The notes below the pieces were generated by a model. That model did no database searches and was not told where the DNA came from. It saw only the letters and a list, made by a program, of their open reading frames with translations. Positions 1 through 7,432 of a stretch of 15,904 bases of DNA are shown here, piece after piece. Position numbers and translations under genes: made by a program. How positions within the stretch are numbered: position 1 is the first letter of the stretch; every line of letters starts with the position of its first letter. The stretch comes from Strigomonas culicis (taxonomy: Eukaryota > Euglenozoa > Kinetoplastea > Trypanosomatida > Trypanosomatidae), in NCBI GenBank assembly GCA_000482145.1, contig AUXH01000451.1, positions 1 to 15,904 on the forward strand, in the 5' to 3' direction.

Positions 1-63
1 ACATTCTATCTCACTTATTTTTTTTACCCTTTTTTCCTTTCTTTTTTTTGTTTTTGTACATAC

Positions 64-83
64 TATATATATATATATATATA
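64..83. repeat. (TA)n dinucleotide run
   Basis: A perfect TA dinucleotide run of about 20 bases lies in the leftmost spacer. Similar runs recur near 5989-6011 and at the right end of the window, so TA microsatellites are a feature of these spacers. No function is implied. Confidence 0.9.
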
Positions 84-478
84 AGAATGAGGCGAGACCA
101 GATAATAAGAGAGTCCTACTAAACTATAGTACAAGAACGTAAGCACTCTTGTCGTTTGTATATTTTTTCCCTTTGTCCTTCTGGTTTTCATATTCGTCTT
201 CTCTCTGTGTACTGTGCGCCAGGTAAATACAAAGCATTAACATCATCGACAACCACACTATTAAGAGTAAAACTATGAACAACTGAGATGAAAATATAGA
301 CAATCAGTGGAAGAGATGTCATGTAGATCATTTCTTTATCCCTCATTTCTCTCTTTTATTTACATAACTCCACATTTAGTTTTTTTTTTCTTTTGATATT
401 CACTATCGTATACTATAAGTAATAAGACACACAGCTAGGTAACTGAATCTACACCTTCCATCCTCTCTACAAGTAACG

Positions 479-504
479 TTTTTCCTTCTTTCTCCGCATT
501 ACAG
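479..504 (+). promoter_or_regulatory. Predicted spliced-leader acceptor, PAS-PGK
   Basis: A pyrimidine-rich tract (479-496) is followed within a few bases by AG at 503-504, and the first ATG after it is the PAS-PGK start at 538. This would give a 33-base 5' UTR without an upstream ATG. An older tract at 380-394 followed by AG at 418-419 is an alternative acceptor. Confidence 0.55.
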
Positions 505-537
505 ATTTCTTTGAAACTCTCCGCACATCCCATAGTC

Positions 538-2121
538 ATGTTCTCGGAATCGAAAATTCTTATGATCTTCAAATCGATGAAGGATTTGGTTGTGGTGGGT
601 GATGCCGACATGGTGGTTACGGACATGAACAAGCCGGCAGTGGAATTCTTTGGCTATAATATTGAAGATGTGCGGGGCAAGAGCATCACCTTTCTCGTTC
701 CCACACACCCTCTGGATGTTCAGGACAACACCGTGACGCTCTCCGCACGGCTGGCGGATGGCAAAGAGATTCCGGTCGTCATTCAGACGATGCGCGACCC
801 GCACGCGACGATGGTGGCGTGGTCGATTCTGCCCATCAAGCTGCCCACCGTGTACGAGTTCGGTGTGCACATGAACATCCGCGCCGCCCTCACACCGAAG
901 CTCTCCGTCTCGGATTTGGATTTTAAGGGTCGCCGCGTCTTTGTGCGTGTCGACTTCAACGTCCCCTTCGAGCGGGCGACTGGGAAGATCCGCGATGACA
1001 GCCGTATCCGCGCGGCGCTGCCGACCATCCGCAAGATTATCACGGACGGCGGTCGCGTCATCATAGGCTCCCATCTGGGGCGGCCGAAGAAGCCGAACGA
1101 CAAGCAGTCCATGAAGCGCGTGCTGCCGCGGCTCGAGGAGCTCCTCGGCAACCCCGTTGTCTTCGCCAGTGACGTGATGGGCGCGGAGGCGGAGGTGAAT
1201 AAGCTGACGGACGGGCAGGTGCTGCTTCTGGAGAACCTCCGTTTCTTTAAGGGAGAGGACAGCAAGAACACCACGGAGCGGAACAGGTTGGCAATCGCGA
1301 TTGCCTCCTTCTCGGACATCTTTGTGTGTGACGCCTTCGGTACGGTGCACCGCATGTCTGCCAGCATGACGAGCGTGCCGCGGCTGCTGGGGGCGGGCGT
1401 TACGGGGTTTCTGATTGAGAAGGAGATCCAGGCGATCAGCATGGTCATGCGCAACCCGACGCAGCCGGTGATGGCCATCGTGGGCGGGTCCAAGGTGTCG
1501 GACAAGATCAACGTGCTGGCGTCCATCTTCACCTTCGCGCAGACGGTGGTGGTGGGCGGCGCCATGGCGTACACCTTCCTGGAGGCGATGGGCCACAGCG
1601 TTGGCAACAGTAAGGTGGAGCGCGTCATGAAGGAGAAGGGGCGCGAGGTCGACCTGCACGTGACGGCCCGCGAGCTCATCAACCTCGCCGCGGCCCGCAA
1701 GGTGCAGCTCATTCTCCCCGTCGACCATAGCTGCGCCACTAAGTTCCAGGACGAGAAGCCCTTCATCACCAAGTCGGCGAGCGTGCCGCCGGAGTACATG
1801 GCCATGGACTTCGGTCCCAAGTCGATTGAGCTAGTCAAGAAGGCCGTCGCGGAGGCGCGCACGCTCATCTGGAACGGCCCCCTCGGTGTGTTTGAGTTCC
1901 CCAACTTCGCCACCGGCTCGAACGCCGTCGGTGAGGGCATCAAAGCCAACCCGAATATCATGTCGATTGTCGGTGGTGGTGAGACCTCGGCGGCGGCGGC
2001 CAACTACCGTGAGTACATCACACACGTGAGTACCGGTGGTGGTGCCTTCCTGGAGCTGCTCGAGGGTCGCGCACTCCCTGGACTTGTGTGCCTCACCGCC
2101 CGGGCAGCGCCTAAGTTGTAG
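538..2121 (+). CDS. PAS-PGK: PAS domain-containing phosphoglycerate kinase
   Basis: A 527-residue fusion of an N-terminal PAS sensor domain (about residues 8-110) and a full-length phosphoglycerate kinase (about 115-525). PGK converts 1,3-bisphosphoglycerate plus ADP to 3-phosphoglycerate plus ATP. Visible PGK signatures are RVDFNVPF (137-144), SHLGRP (178-183), GGSKVSDK with nucleotide-site Lys319, GPLGVFE, GGGETSAA (479-486) and STGGGAFLELLEG. The PAS part shows the usual run from VVVGDADMVVTDMNKPAVEF through GYNIEDVRGKSI. The protein ends in Pro-Lys-Leu, a plausible PTS1 glycosomal import signal. PAS-PGK proteins are known in Leishmania and T. cruzi, with a proposed role in pH or environmental sensing. 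They are distinct from the tandem glycolytic PGK genes. The open frame continues nine codons upstream to a TTG at 511, but the first ATG, at 538, is the sensible start. The usual Asp of the GGGDT motif is Glu482 here. The family call is secure; location is inferred. Confidence 0.95.
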   Translation: MFSESKILMIFKSMKDLVVVGDADMVVTDMNKPAVEFFGYNIEDVRGKSITFLVPTHPLDVQDNTVTLSARLADGKEIPVVIQTMRDPHATMVAWSILPIKLPTVYEFGVHMNIRAALTPKLSVSDLDFKGRRVFVRVDFNVPFERATGKIRDDSRIRAALPTIRKIITDGGRVIIGSHLGRPKKPNDKQSMKRVLPRLEELLGNPVVFASDVMGAEAEVNKLTDGQVLLLENLRFFKGEDSKNTTERNRLAIAIASFSDIFVCDAFGTVHRMSASMTSVPRLLGAGVTGFLIEKEIQAISMVMRNPTQPVMAIVGGSKVSDKINVLASIFTFAQTVVVGGAMAYTFLEAMGHSVGNSKVERVMKEKGREVDLHVTARELINLAAARKVQLILPVDHSCATKFQDEKPFITKSASVPPEYMAMDFGPKSIELVKKAVAEARTLIWNGPLGVFEFPNFATGSNAVGEGIKANPNIMSIVGGGETSAAAANYREYITHVSTGGGAFLELLEGRALPGLVCLTARAAPKL

Positions 2122-2864
2122 GGACGTCTCTCGAGTCACATGAGCCTACAGGCAAGCCGTTCTTGTGTCCGTCTTGGGTTTCTTCTTCACTTTTTTTTTT
2201 TCAGTATTATTAACAAAAGTCAAAAGCAAACACAAAAGGACATGAATAACACCAATTCAAAAAAACAACAACAAAAAACTACCAGAGTAATTAAAAAAAA
2301 AAAAGACACTTCCACTATCCGATCATTACTTCACTTGTGTGTTTTAGTTTTCGGTTTAATTCACTTAGTAAATTGCCGTTACCAAAGTGCAATGTCGTTG
2401 CACCTTTATTAACGCTTTTTTCTTCTTATCATAATTTTGTGTGCTTGTTTGTGTATTCTTTTTTCTGGGATACTATAATATAATTATTAATTCTCAAAAT
2501 GACGACAGAATCGTATCATGTTTTGTTCATGTTCTCTTTTCCCTCTTTACCTTTACTCTTACCACACATCACTTTCATCCTCTTTTTGTTGCTCATTCTC
2601 TACACTATTATATTAGAGTACTATCTCCCGTTGCATATGCTTTTCTACTTTGTCCATTTCTCTCTCTCTCATTCTTTTTTCTTCTGGTTCTCATTTAGAG
2701 TTAAATCTTACTTACTAGATCATTCACAGACCGAATCTCTTGATTTGAAAAAAAAAGAAGAATATTGTTTTCTCTGTTGGCACTTTTACAGCCACTGCAT
2801 TCTTTTCTTTTTTCTTCTAAAATAGTCGTCAGCGTTCCGAGGCGTACCTCCTGTTTTGTGGATC
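2122..2864. other. PAS-PGK/CSE1 intergenic region
   Basis: About 740 bases without a supportable gene. An A-rich segment at about 2211-2314, with several AAAAA-type runs, follows the PAS-PGK stop by about 90 bases. T/C-rich sequence dominates from 2410 onward. The region should contain the PAS-PGK 3' UTR and poly(A) site, then the CSE1 trans-splicing signal. Open frames at 2140-2412 and 2441-2825 read as low-complexity Lys/Asn or Phe/Leu/Ser runs and are not believable proteins. Confidence 0.7.
2800..2825 (+). promoter_or_regulatory. Predicted spliced-leader acceptor, CSE1
   Basis: A 19-base pure pyrimidine tract (2800-2818) is followed by the first downstream AG at 2824-2825. The first ATG after it is the CSE1 start at 2865, leaving a 39-base 5' UTR. 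This is the cleanest acceptor geometry in the window together with that of the 6241 gene. Confidence 0.65.
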
Positions 2865-5762
2865 ATGCATCATATCGACCCGAACAATCCGGCAGTTGTA
2901 GACGATTTCGTGGCGGTGGCTCAAGGGGCGTCCTCCGTGGATGCAACCGCCCGCCAGCAGGCGGAGGTTCACATCGACACGTACCAGAAATCTGTAGACC
3001 AGCAGTCTGGGTTTGTGTGCCTGCTGCTGAACGTGGCGGGAAGTAGCTCGCCGGCCGCCAGCTTCGCCGCCATTGTGTTGAAGAACACGGTGAAGAAGTG
3101 CTGGGACGCGACGCGTGTGGAGCACTGCGTCATGGACTGCGACAAGGCCGTGGTGCGCGCCAACATTATTCACGTGATGCTGGGTGCCACGCCACAATTA
3201 CAACCCATCCTGGGAGAGGCCATCACCCTGATTGCGCAGCTGGATTTCCCGGCCGCGTGGCCTACGGCCATGGATGAGATTGTGATGGCGCTCCGCGCAG
3301 AGCAGGCGACCGTAGCATCCACGAGTGCCGCCCTCGTCACGGCGCACAACATTCTGTTCAAGTACCGCTCGCCCCAGGAGACGGACGAGTACTACGACCA
3401 GCTGAAGCACCTCCACGCGACGGCGAGCGAGCACATCCTGGAGGCCATGGCGCGCCTGCTCCCCGTTGCCGAGACGTGCCAAGGGCCGGAGGCGGTCGCC
3501 GCCGTCAAGGGGCTTACCGGCGCCGTGGAATCCCTTCGCGACATCTGTTCGGTCGACTTTGGCGACTACCTCCTCTCCAAGATCGGCTACCTGGTGGAGC
3601 TCTTCACGCGCTGTCTCCACCTACAGAATGCCTACTTCGCCGGTCGAATGGAGCCGTTCGTGGCGCTCAAGTCCTGCGTGGCCATGTGCTCCACGCACTT
3701 CCTCACTTACTTCGACTCCGACTTTGAGCAGCACACGCCGCAGCTGCTGCAGGTTGTGTGGGGCCTTATCGCGGACCCCAGTAGCACAAGCGCCATCATG
3801 AACGACGTTGTGATCACGTGTATAGAGTTGCTCGCCGGCGCGTGTCGCGCCTTCTCCCAGCAGCTGTTCAAGGACAAGAGTGTGATCCAGAATCTCGTCA
3901 AGCAGGTCATTATCCCGAACTTGACGCTGCTGGAGGACGATGAGGAGCTGTACTGCAATGAACCTGAGGCATTCATTCTGCGCGACATTGAGGGGTCCGA
4001 CCAGCACACGCGGCGCCGCGCAGCAGTGGACCTGGTCCACGCGTGCATGACCTGTGTGGAGGCGGAGGCGCGGCCCATCTTCTCCCACGAGCTCAACGTC
4101 CTCCTGGCGGAGTCCAGCAAGGACTGGAAGGTGAAGGACACGGCGATTTACCTGGCCTCCTCCCTCACGCTGCAGGGCCAGCACGTGGACTCGCAGCGCG
4201 GCACGGCCAACCAAAAGCTAGACCCGATTGTGCCTTTTGATAGCTTCATCAAGGACATTGTGCTGGCGGAGCTGAGCTCTCCCGTATCGTCGAATAGCCC
4301 ACCCATTATCAAGGCGGATTGCATCCGTGTCATCACGACCTTCCGTGATCACCTGAGCCCCGCCCTGTTCCCTAGTCTACTCTCCATCTTGCCCAACTGG
4401 CTCGCTAGCGACGACGCGGTGGTGGTCACGTACACGGGGAGTGCCCTGGATCGCCTGCTCAGCGTTCAGAAAAACGGCGTGGCTGTCGTGACGGAGGCCA
4501 TGTTCAGCCCGCACGCCGCCACCATCCTGCAAGGCCTGTGCGTGCGCCTGTGTGGCAGCGAGGAGCCGAACTCGCACCTCATGCAGTGTGTGCTGCGCAT
4601 CGTGCTGAACGTGCCCTCATGCGTCCTCCCCTTCCTCGGGGACGTGGTGCTGACGCTGAACGAGCTGCTGACGAGCGCCTCGCGCAACCCGTCCAACCCG
4701 GTCTACAGCCACTGCCTGTTCGAGGCGCTCTCCAAGTGCATTGTGATCGGAGACGATGCGCAGCGCGCGGCTGTTGAGCAGACCATCTGGTCGAACATTG
4801 GCTTCATCCTGGCGAACAACGTGGTGGAGTACATGCCCTATGTGTTTCAGATCATTGCCCAGTTTGTCCGCGCCCGCCCGGCCGGGGAGCGCGAGCCACC
4901 GGAGCACTACAGAGGGCTGCTGGAGCCCTTGACGCAGCAGGAGATCTACCACCACCTCGGCAACATCCCGGCCGCGGTGTGTCTGCTCACTGCTTTTATA
5001 GAGAAGTACCCCGTCTACATCCACGCACAGCCGAACGAGCTCAGCCAGCGGATTCTGAACATTTTCCATCTTCTCGTGAACATGAAAACGTTTGACCATC
5101 ATGGGCTGCAGATCATCATGGTCATGATGCTGTACTACCCGGTTGACGTCATGGGCAAGTACTTGAACACCGCGTTCCAGGTGCTCCTCAAGCGATTACA
5201 GGCGGCGCGGACGGCAAAGTACATTCGGATTCTCATCATCTTCTTCTCCGTGACAGTGGTGGTGCGTGGTGCGGCGGACGTTGTGCGGCGGATGAACGGC
5301 ATCCAGGAGGGCTTGTTTTTTATGATCCTGGACAAGGTGTGGTTGCCCAATATGCAAAAGATCACGGGCACGACGGAGCGCAAGACGTGCATTGTGGCGC
5401 TGGCCAACTTGCTCTGCGACAGCGTGGAGCTGCAGTCCAACCAGCAGGCATGGGCAAGCAGTGTGTACAGCTGCCTCAAGATGATTCACGCCAGTGCGGA
5501 GCATGACGACCACACAAGTTTTAGCCCCCGCGTTGCGCAGCTCAGCGAGCTGAGCCTACGGGTACAAGAGGAGGGCATGTCCAACGTGTACTGCCCTCTG
5601 CCAGAGGCCCAGCCGAAGCCTATTGATGTGTGCCTCGATGTTTCGGACGCGGACCGCTACTTCAGAGAACGGATGACGCAGCTGCTCCGCGGGCCGGGCG
5701 CGCCACTGATCCCAGTGTTGCAGTCTACCTTGCTTCCAGAGCAGCTGGCTCTTATTCAGTGA
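2865..5762 (+). CDS. CSE1: CSE1/CAS exportin-2, importin-alpha export receptor
   Basis: A 965-residue karyopherin-beta of the CSE1/CAS family (yeast and human members are about 960-970 residues). With RanGTP, CSE1 carries importin-alpha back from nucleus to cytoplasm after cargo release, so it acts at nuclear pores. The N-terminus has the importin-beta N-terminal HEAT pattern, including ANIIHVML at 99-106 and LDFPAAWP shortly after, matching the ...ANIVHLML...EDFPQKWP... pattern of the human protein. The strongest diagnostic block is RDIEGSDQHTRRRAAVDLV (373-391), nearly identical to the family's RDLEGSD.DTRRRAA.DLV segment, followed by DWKVKDTAIYLASSL. C-terminal matches include VEYMPYVFQII and GNIPAAVCLLTAFIEKYP. 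The in-frame TTG at 2856 adds three residues and is unlikely to be used; ATG 2865 follows a good splice acceptor. HEAT repeats run through the whole length, with no obvious truncation or frameshift. Neighbours are unrelated in function. Confidence 0.93.
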   Translation: MHHIDPNNPAVVDDFVAVAQGASSVDATARQQAEVHIDTYQKSVDQQSGFVCLLLNVAGSSSPAASFAAIVLKNTVKKCWDATRVEHCVMDCDKAVVRANIIHVMLGATPQLQPILGEAITLIAQLDFPAAWPTAMDEIVMALRAEQATVASTSAALVTAHNILFKYRSPQETDEYYDQLKHLHATASEHILEAMARLLPVAETCQGPEAVAAVKGLTGAVESLRDICSVDFGDYLLSKIGYLVELFTRCLHLQNAYFAGRMEPFVALKSCVAMCSTHFLTYFDSDFEQHTPQLLQVVWGLIADPSSTSAIMNDVVITCIELLAGACRAFSQQLFKDKSVIQNLVKQVIIPNLTLLEDDEELYCNEPEAFILRDIEGSDQHTRRRAAVDLVHACMTCVEAEARPIFSHELNVLLAESSKDWKVKDTAIYLASSLTLQGQHVDSQRGTANQKLDPIVPFDSFIKDIVLAELSSPVSSNSPPIIKADCIRVITTFRDHLSPALFPSLLSILPNWLASDDAVVVTYTGSALDRLLSVQKNGVAVVTEAMFSPHAATILQGLCVRLCGSEEPNSHLMQCVLRIVLNVPSCVLPFLGDVVLTLNELLTSASRNPSNPVYSHCLFEALSKCIVIGDDAQRAAVEQTIWSNIGFILANNVVEYMPYVFQIIAQFVRARPAGEREPPEHYRGLLEPLTQQEIYHHLGNIPAAVCLLTAFIEKYPVYIHAQPNELSQRILNIFHLLVNMKTFDHHGLQIIMVMMLYYPVDVMGKYLNTAFQVLLKRLQAARTAKYIRILIIFFSVTVVVRGAADVVRRMNGIQEGLFFMILDKVWLPNMQKITGTTERKTCIVALANLLCDSVELQSNQQAWASSVYSCLKMIHASAEHDDHTSFSPRVAQLSELSLRVQEEGMSNVYCPLPEAQPKPIDVCLDVSDADRYFRERMTQLLRGPGAPLIPVLQSTLLPEQLALIQ

Positions 5763-5988
5763 ATGTGGACCTCCGGCGGTGCTTTCCTCTCCTTTCCTTA
5801 ACGTTTTCTCTTTTATATCCCTTTATTTGTTCAAAGCGATGAATCGCGTTCAGAGGCGTCATGAGGAGAACAGAAAATGCAGAAAAACACAAAAATGGAG
5901 AAAACGAGAAAAAAAAAGAAGATGGTGCGAATGAGGGATCGGGTGCGTTTTAACAGTAACAATAACTAATCAGAGTGTACGAACTCTT

Positions 5989-6011
5989 TATATATATATA
6001 TATATATATAT
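5989..6011. repeat. (TA)n dinucleotide run
   Basis: A TA run of about 23 bases sits in the spacer upstream of the 6241 gene, between an A/G-rich block and a T-rich tract. It is of the same kind as the runs at both ends of the window. Confidence 0.9.
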
Positions 6012-6173
6012 TTATTTCAATTCCCTACACGCATTACATCAGACTTGTCCTCTTGTGGATGCAGTCCGATGCCTGTCAAGTGCTGACGTGTGTATTTGTG
6101 TATGTGCTAACCATCAGCAGGTTCACTGTGGTTATGTTCTTTCGTTTGTTGACAAACATCCCTGTTCTCCTAA

Positions 6174-6211
6174 CTTTTTTTTTCTTTCCCTTTCGTGTGG
6201 GGGTCTTCTAG
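6174..6211 (+). promoter_or_regulatory. Predicted spliced-leader acceptor, 6241 gene
   Basis: The pyrimidine tract 6174-6194 is followed by a short G-rich gap, then TCTTCTAG with AG at 6210-6211. The first ATG downstream is at 6241, giving a 29-base 5' UTR. The acceptor falls inside the open frame that runs back to a GTG at 6055, which argues that the extra upstream codons are not translated. Confidence 0.65.
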
Positions 6212-6240
6212 GCAAATTATTTGAAGAACACATCCCTCAT

Positions 6241-6927
6241 ATGCCTAAGCCCACTAATAGCAAACCGGAATCTATGTACATCCATTTAGCGGCTCTGAAA
6301 GACCTAGAACATCGATTTGGTAAGGTAACCGTTCTTGAAGATGATGCGCTCCTCTTGGATGTCTCCCCAATTGAGGAGCCAGAACAATTTGACTGCTTCT
6401 GCCAGTCCTTTTTCGCGTTTTTGAATACCCCCTTTCCGTTGACAGACGTACCCAAGTCATCCCACTTTTTCCGTGTGAAACTGAAACTGCCCAACATTGT
6501 GAATAATGCTAACATTGAGAACCTGTGCCATACTCTTCTTTCTTCGTACAACCACGGCTCCAACAGCATCGTTGTCGAGAGCATCGACGCCTCGAACAGC
6601 ATCTTTCTCTCTCTGCATGGAGGCCGTGCCATACGTGGGCTTGCTCGCCAATACCCGTTTGTGGAGCACATTTCACTGGAGGGCTGCAGTGTCAATGCAG
6701 CCACTGTACGTCATGTACAGCAAGCGACGTCGCTCAACCGCCGGAGGCGGCGCGAGGGCGAGCACACGAGTCGTGCCTTTCTCCGTGGGGAGGCTGAAGC
6801 GACACCCTTTTTGGATAGTTGCATGCATGGTGAGGTGAGTGCGACGGTAGGGGGCACTCCTCTACAGGAACAGCTGCCTTTTTGGAGTGCTGTCTACTCC
6901 TCCATTAATCGTACTATGATGCAGTAA
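6241..6927 (+). CDS. Conserved-looking protein of unknown function, 228 aa
   Basis: I do not recognise this protein. The frame is open from a GTG at 6055, but the predicted trans-splice acceptor at 6210-6211 and the first ATG at 6241 set the start at residue Met-Pro-Lys. The product is 228 residues with no signal peptide and no membrane segment. Residues about 124-160, with LARQYPFVEHISLEGCSV in the middle, resemble one leucine-rich repeat (hydrophobic positions, then L-x-G-C, then a helical stretch), but I cannot see a run of repeats. A basic cluster RRRRR at 167-171 could be a nuclear signal or RNA contact. Codon bias is weaker than in the flanking genes, as is common in fast-evolving kinetoplastid genes. 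Its position in a directional cluster with its own splice signal supports a real gene. No function is proposed. Confidence 0.72.
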   Translation: MPKPTNSKPESMYIHLAALKDLEHRFGKVTVLEDDALLLDVSPIEEPEQFDCFCQSFFAFLNTPFPLTDVPKSSHFFRVKLKLPNIVNNANIENLCHTLLSSYNHGSNSIVVESIDASNSIFLSLHGGRAIRGLARQYPFVEHISLEGCSVNAATVRHVQQATSLNRRRRREGEHTSRAFLRGEAEATPFLDSCMHGEVSATVGGTPLQEQLPFWSAVYSSINRTMMQ

Positions 6928-7080
6928 CCGATGCAGCTCCACTCACCCACCACCCTACCCACCCACTCCAAACCTATAAACCAACAGCGGAGAAGGTGCA
7001 CACAAAGCTTTTTATACACACAATCGTTTGAATCGTTTCGTTTCTTATTTCGTTGGTCATTTTTTCCTACTAGTGTATCA

Positions 7081-7296
7081 ATGAATGCTTACCAAAGATG
7101 CTCAGAGTCAACAAAGCCATTGTACAATAATACCACGTATGTTTTTGAGCTGCCAAGTGGGTTTAAAGGCGACGACAGGAAATATATACATACCATCTAT
7201 GCACTGGTAAGAGGTATTATGTGTGTACTGAATATCTATTGTTGCAGTACACATTGTTTATTTTTCCCTTGCCTTCTCCGTTCCCATTTACCATGA
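7081..7296 (+). CDS. Doubtful small ORF, 71 aa
   Basis: An ATG eight bases after a possible splice acceptor (AG 7072-7073) opens a 71-codon frame. The first half, including YVFELPSGFKGDDRKYIH, is compositionally like real protein. The second half becomes Cys/Phe/Leu-rich and hydrophobic and ends just before the pyrimidine tract of the next gene, leaving no room for a separate 3' UTR. It could be a short membrane peptide, a remnant, or chance within the 3' UTR of the 6241 gene. I lean towards chance. Confidence 0.2.
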   Translation: MNAYQRCSESTKPLYNNTTYVFELPSGFKGDDRKYIHTIYALVRGIMCVLNIYCCSTHCLFFPCLLRSHLP

Positions 7297-7299
7297 CTG

Positions 7300-7343
7300 T
7301 TTCCTTCCTTCTTCCCCTTCTCCACTTACATTTCATGACTTAG
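7300..7343 (+). promoter_or_regulatory. Predicted spliced-leader acceptor, 7433 gene
   Basis: A long C/T tract (about 7300-7325) is followed by AG at 7342-7343, with no ATG between there and the start at 7433, giving an 89-base 5' UTR. A second, stronger T12 tract at 7386-7397 has no AG until 7456-7457, which lies inside the coding region. Confidence 0.5.
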
Positions 7344-7432
7344 TATTTACATTCTATCTATCGTTTCATTTTTGTATATACCCACTTTTTTTTTTTTGAC
7401 TGTTTCTGCATTCTTTCCGAACCTGTCGCAAC

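Larger units (their letters stand above)
1..537. other. Upstream spacer and PAS-PGK 5' flank
   Basis: This AT-rich stretch has no convincing gene. It holds a (TA)n run at 64-83, several T/C-rich tracts (for example 380-394 and 479-496) and AG dinucleotides that could serve as trans-splice acceptors. It probably contains the 3' UTR of a gene left of the window followed by the 5' flank of PAS-PGK. I see no tRNA, snRNA or strand-switch signature, although the start of the window gives too little context to exclude one further left. Confidence 0.6.
5763..6240. other. CSE1 to 6241-gene intergenic region
   Basis: About 480 bases. After the CSE1 stop comes a T/C-rich stretch, then an A/G-rich block at about 5862-5937 with an AAAAAAAAA run, then a TA microsatellite (5989-6011), then mixed sequence leading to the next gene's polypyrimidine tract. 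Open frames here (for example at 5975 and 6055) have no ATG with a sensible context or encode low-complexity peptides. I see no RNA gene. Confidence 0.65.
6928..7432. other. 6241-gene to 7433-gene intergenic region
   Basis: About 505 bases. The first third is C/A-rich, then T-rich. A pyrimidine tract at 7061-7069 with AG at 7072-7073 precedes a 71-codon ATG-initiated frame (7081-7296), whose reality is doubtful. A stronger pyrimidine tract at 7300-7325 with AG at 7342-7343 probably serves the 7433 gene. A T12 run (7386-7397) lies close to that start codon with no AG between it and the ATG. Confidence 0.6.

Noticed and set aside
499..1728. Long open frame on the - strand (409 codons) and another at 783-2003 (406 codons)
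   Set aside because: Both lie antisense to PAS-PGK, whose domains are unambiguous. Their translations are His/Arg- or Ser/Arg-rich with no family resemblance, as expected from mirrored GC-rich codons.
2140..2412. 90-codon frame after PAS-PGK and 2441-2825 frames
   Set aside because: They are low-complexity Lys/Asn/Gln and Phe/Leu/Ser peptides in an intergenic spacer with homopolymer runs; best explained as UTR sequence.
5862..5937. Purine-rich spacer block as a minus-strand polypyrimidine splice signal
   Set aside because: No gene on the - strand is available downstream in that direction except the antisense of CSE1, so a reverse-strand transcription unit is not supported.
6055..6240. N-terminal extension of the 228-residue protein from GTG 6055
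   Set aside because: It is a non-ATG start, the extra residues come from a T-rich tract (FFFLSLS), and the predicted splice acceptor at 6210-6211 would remove it from the mRNA.
7207..7247. Possible cis-intron, GTAAGA to TTGCAG
   Set aside because: It would be about 41 bases, kinetoplastid cis-introns are very rare, and joining the sides does not create a better protein.
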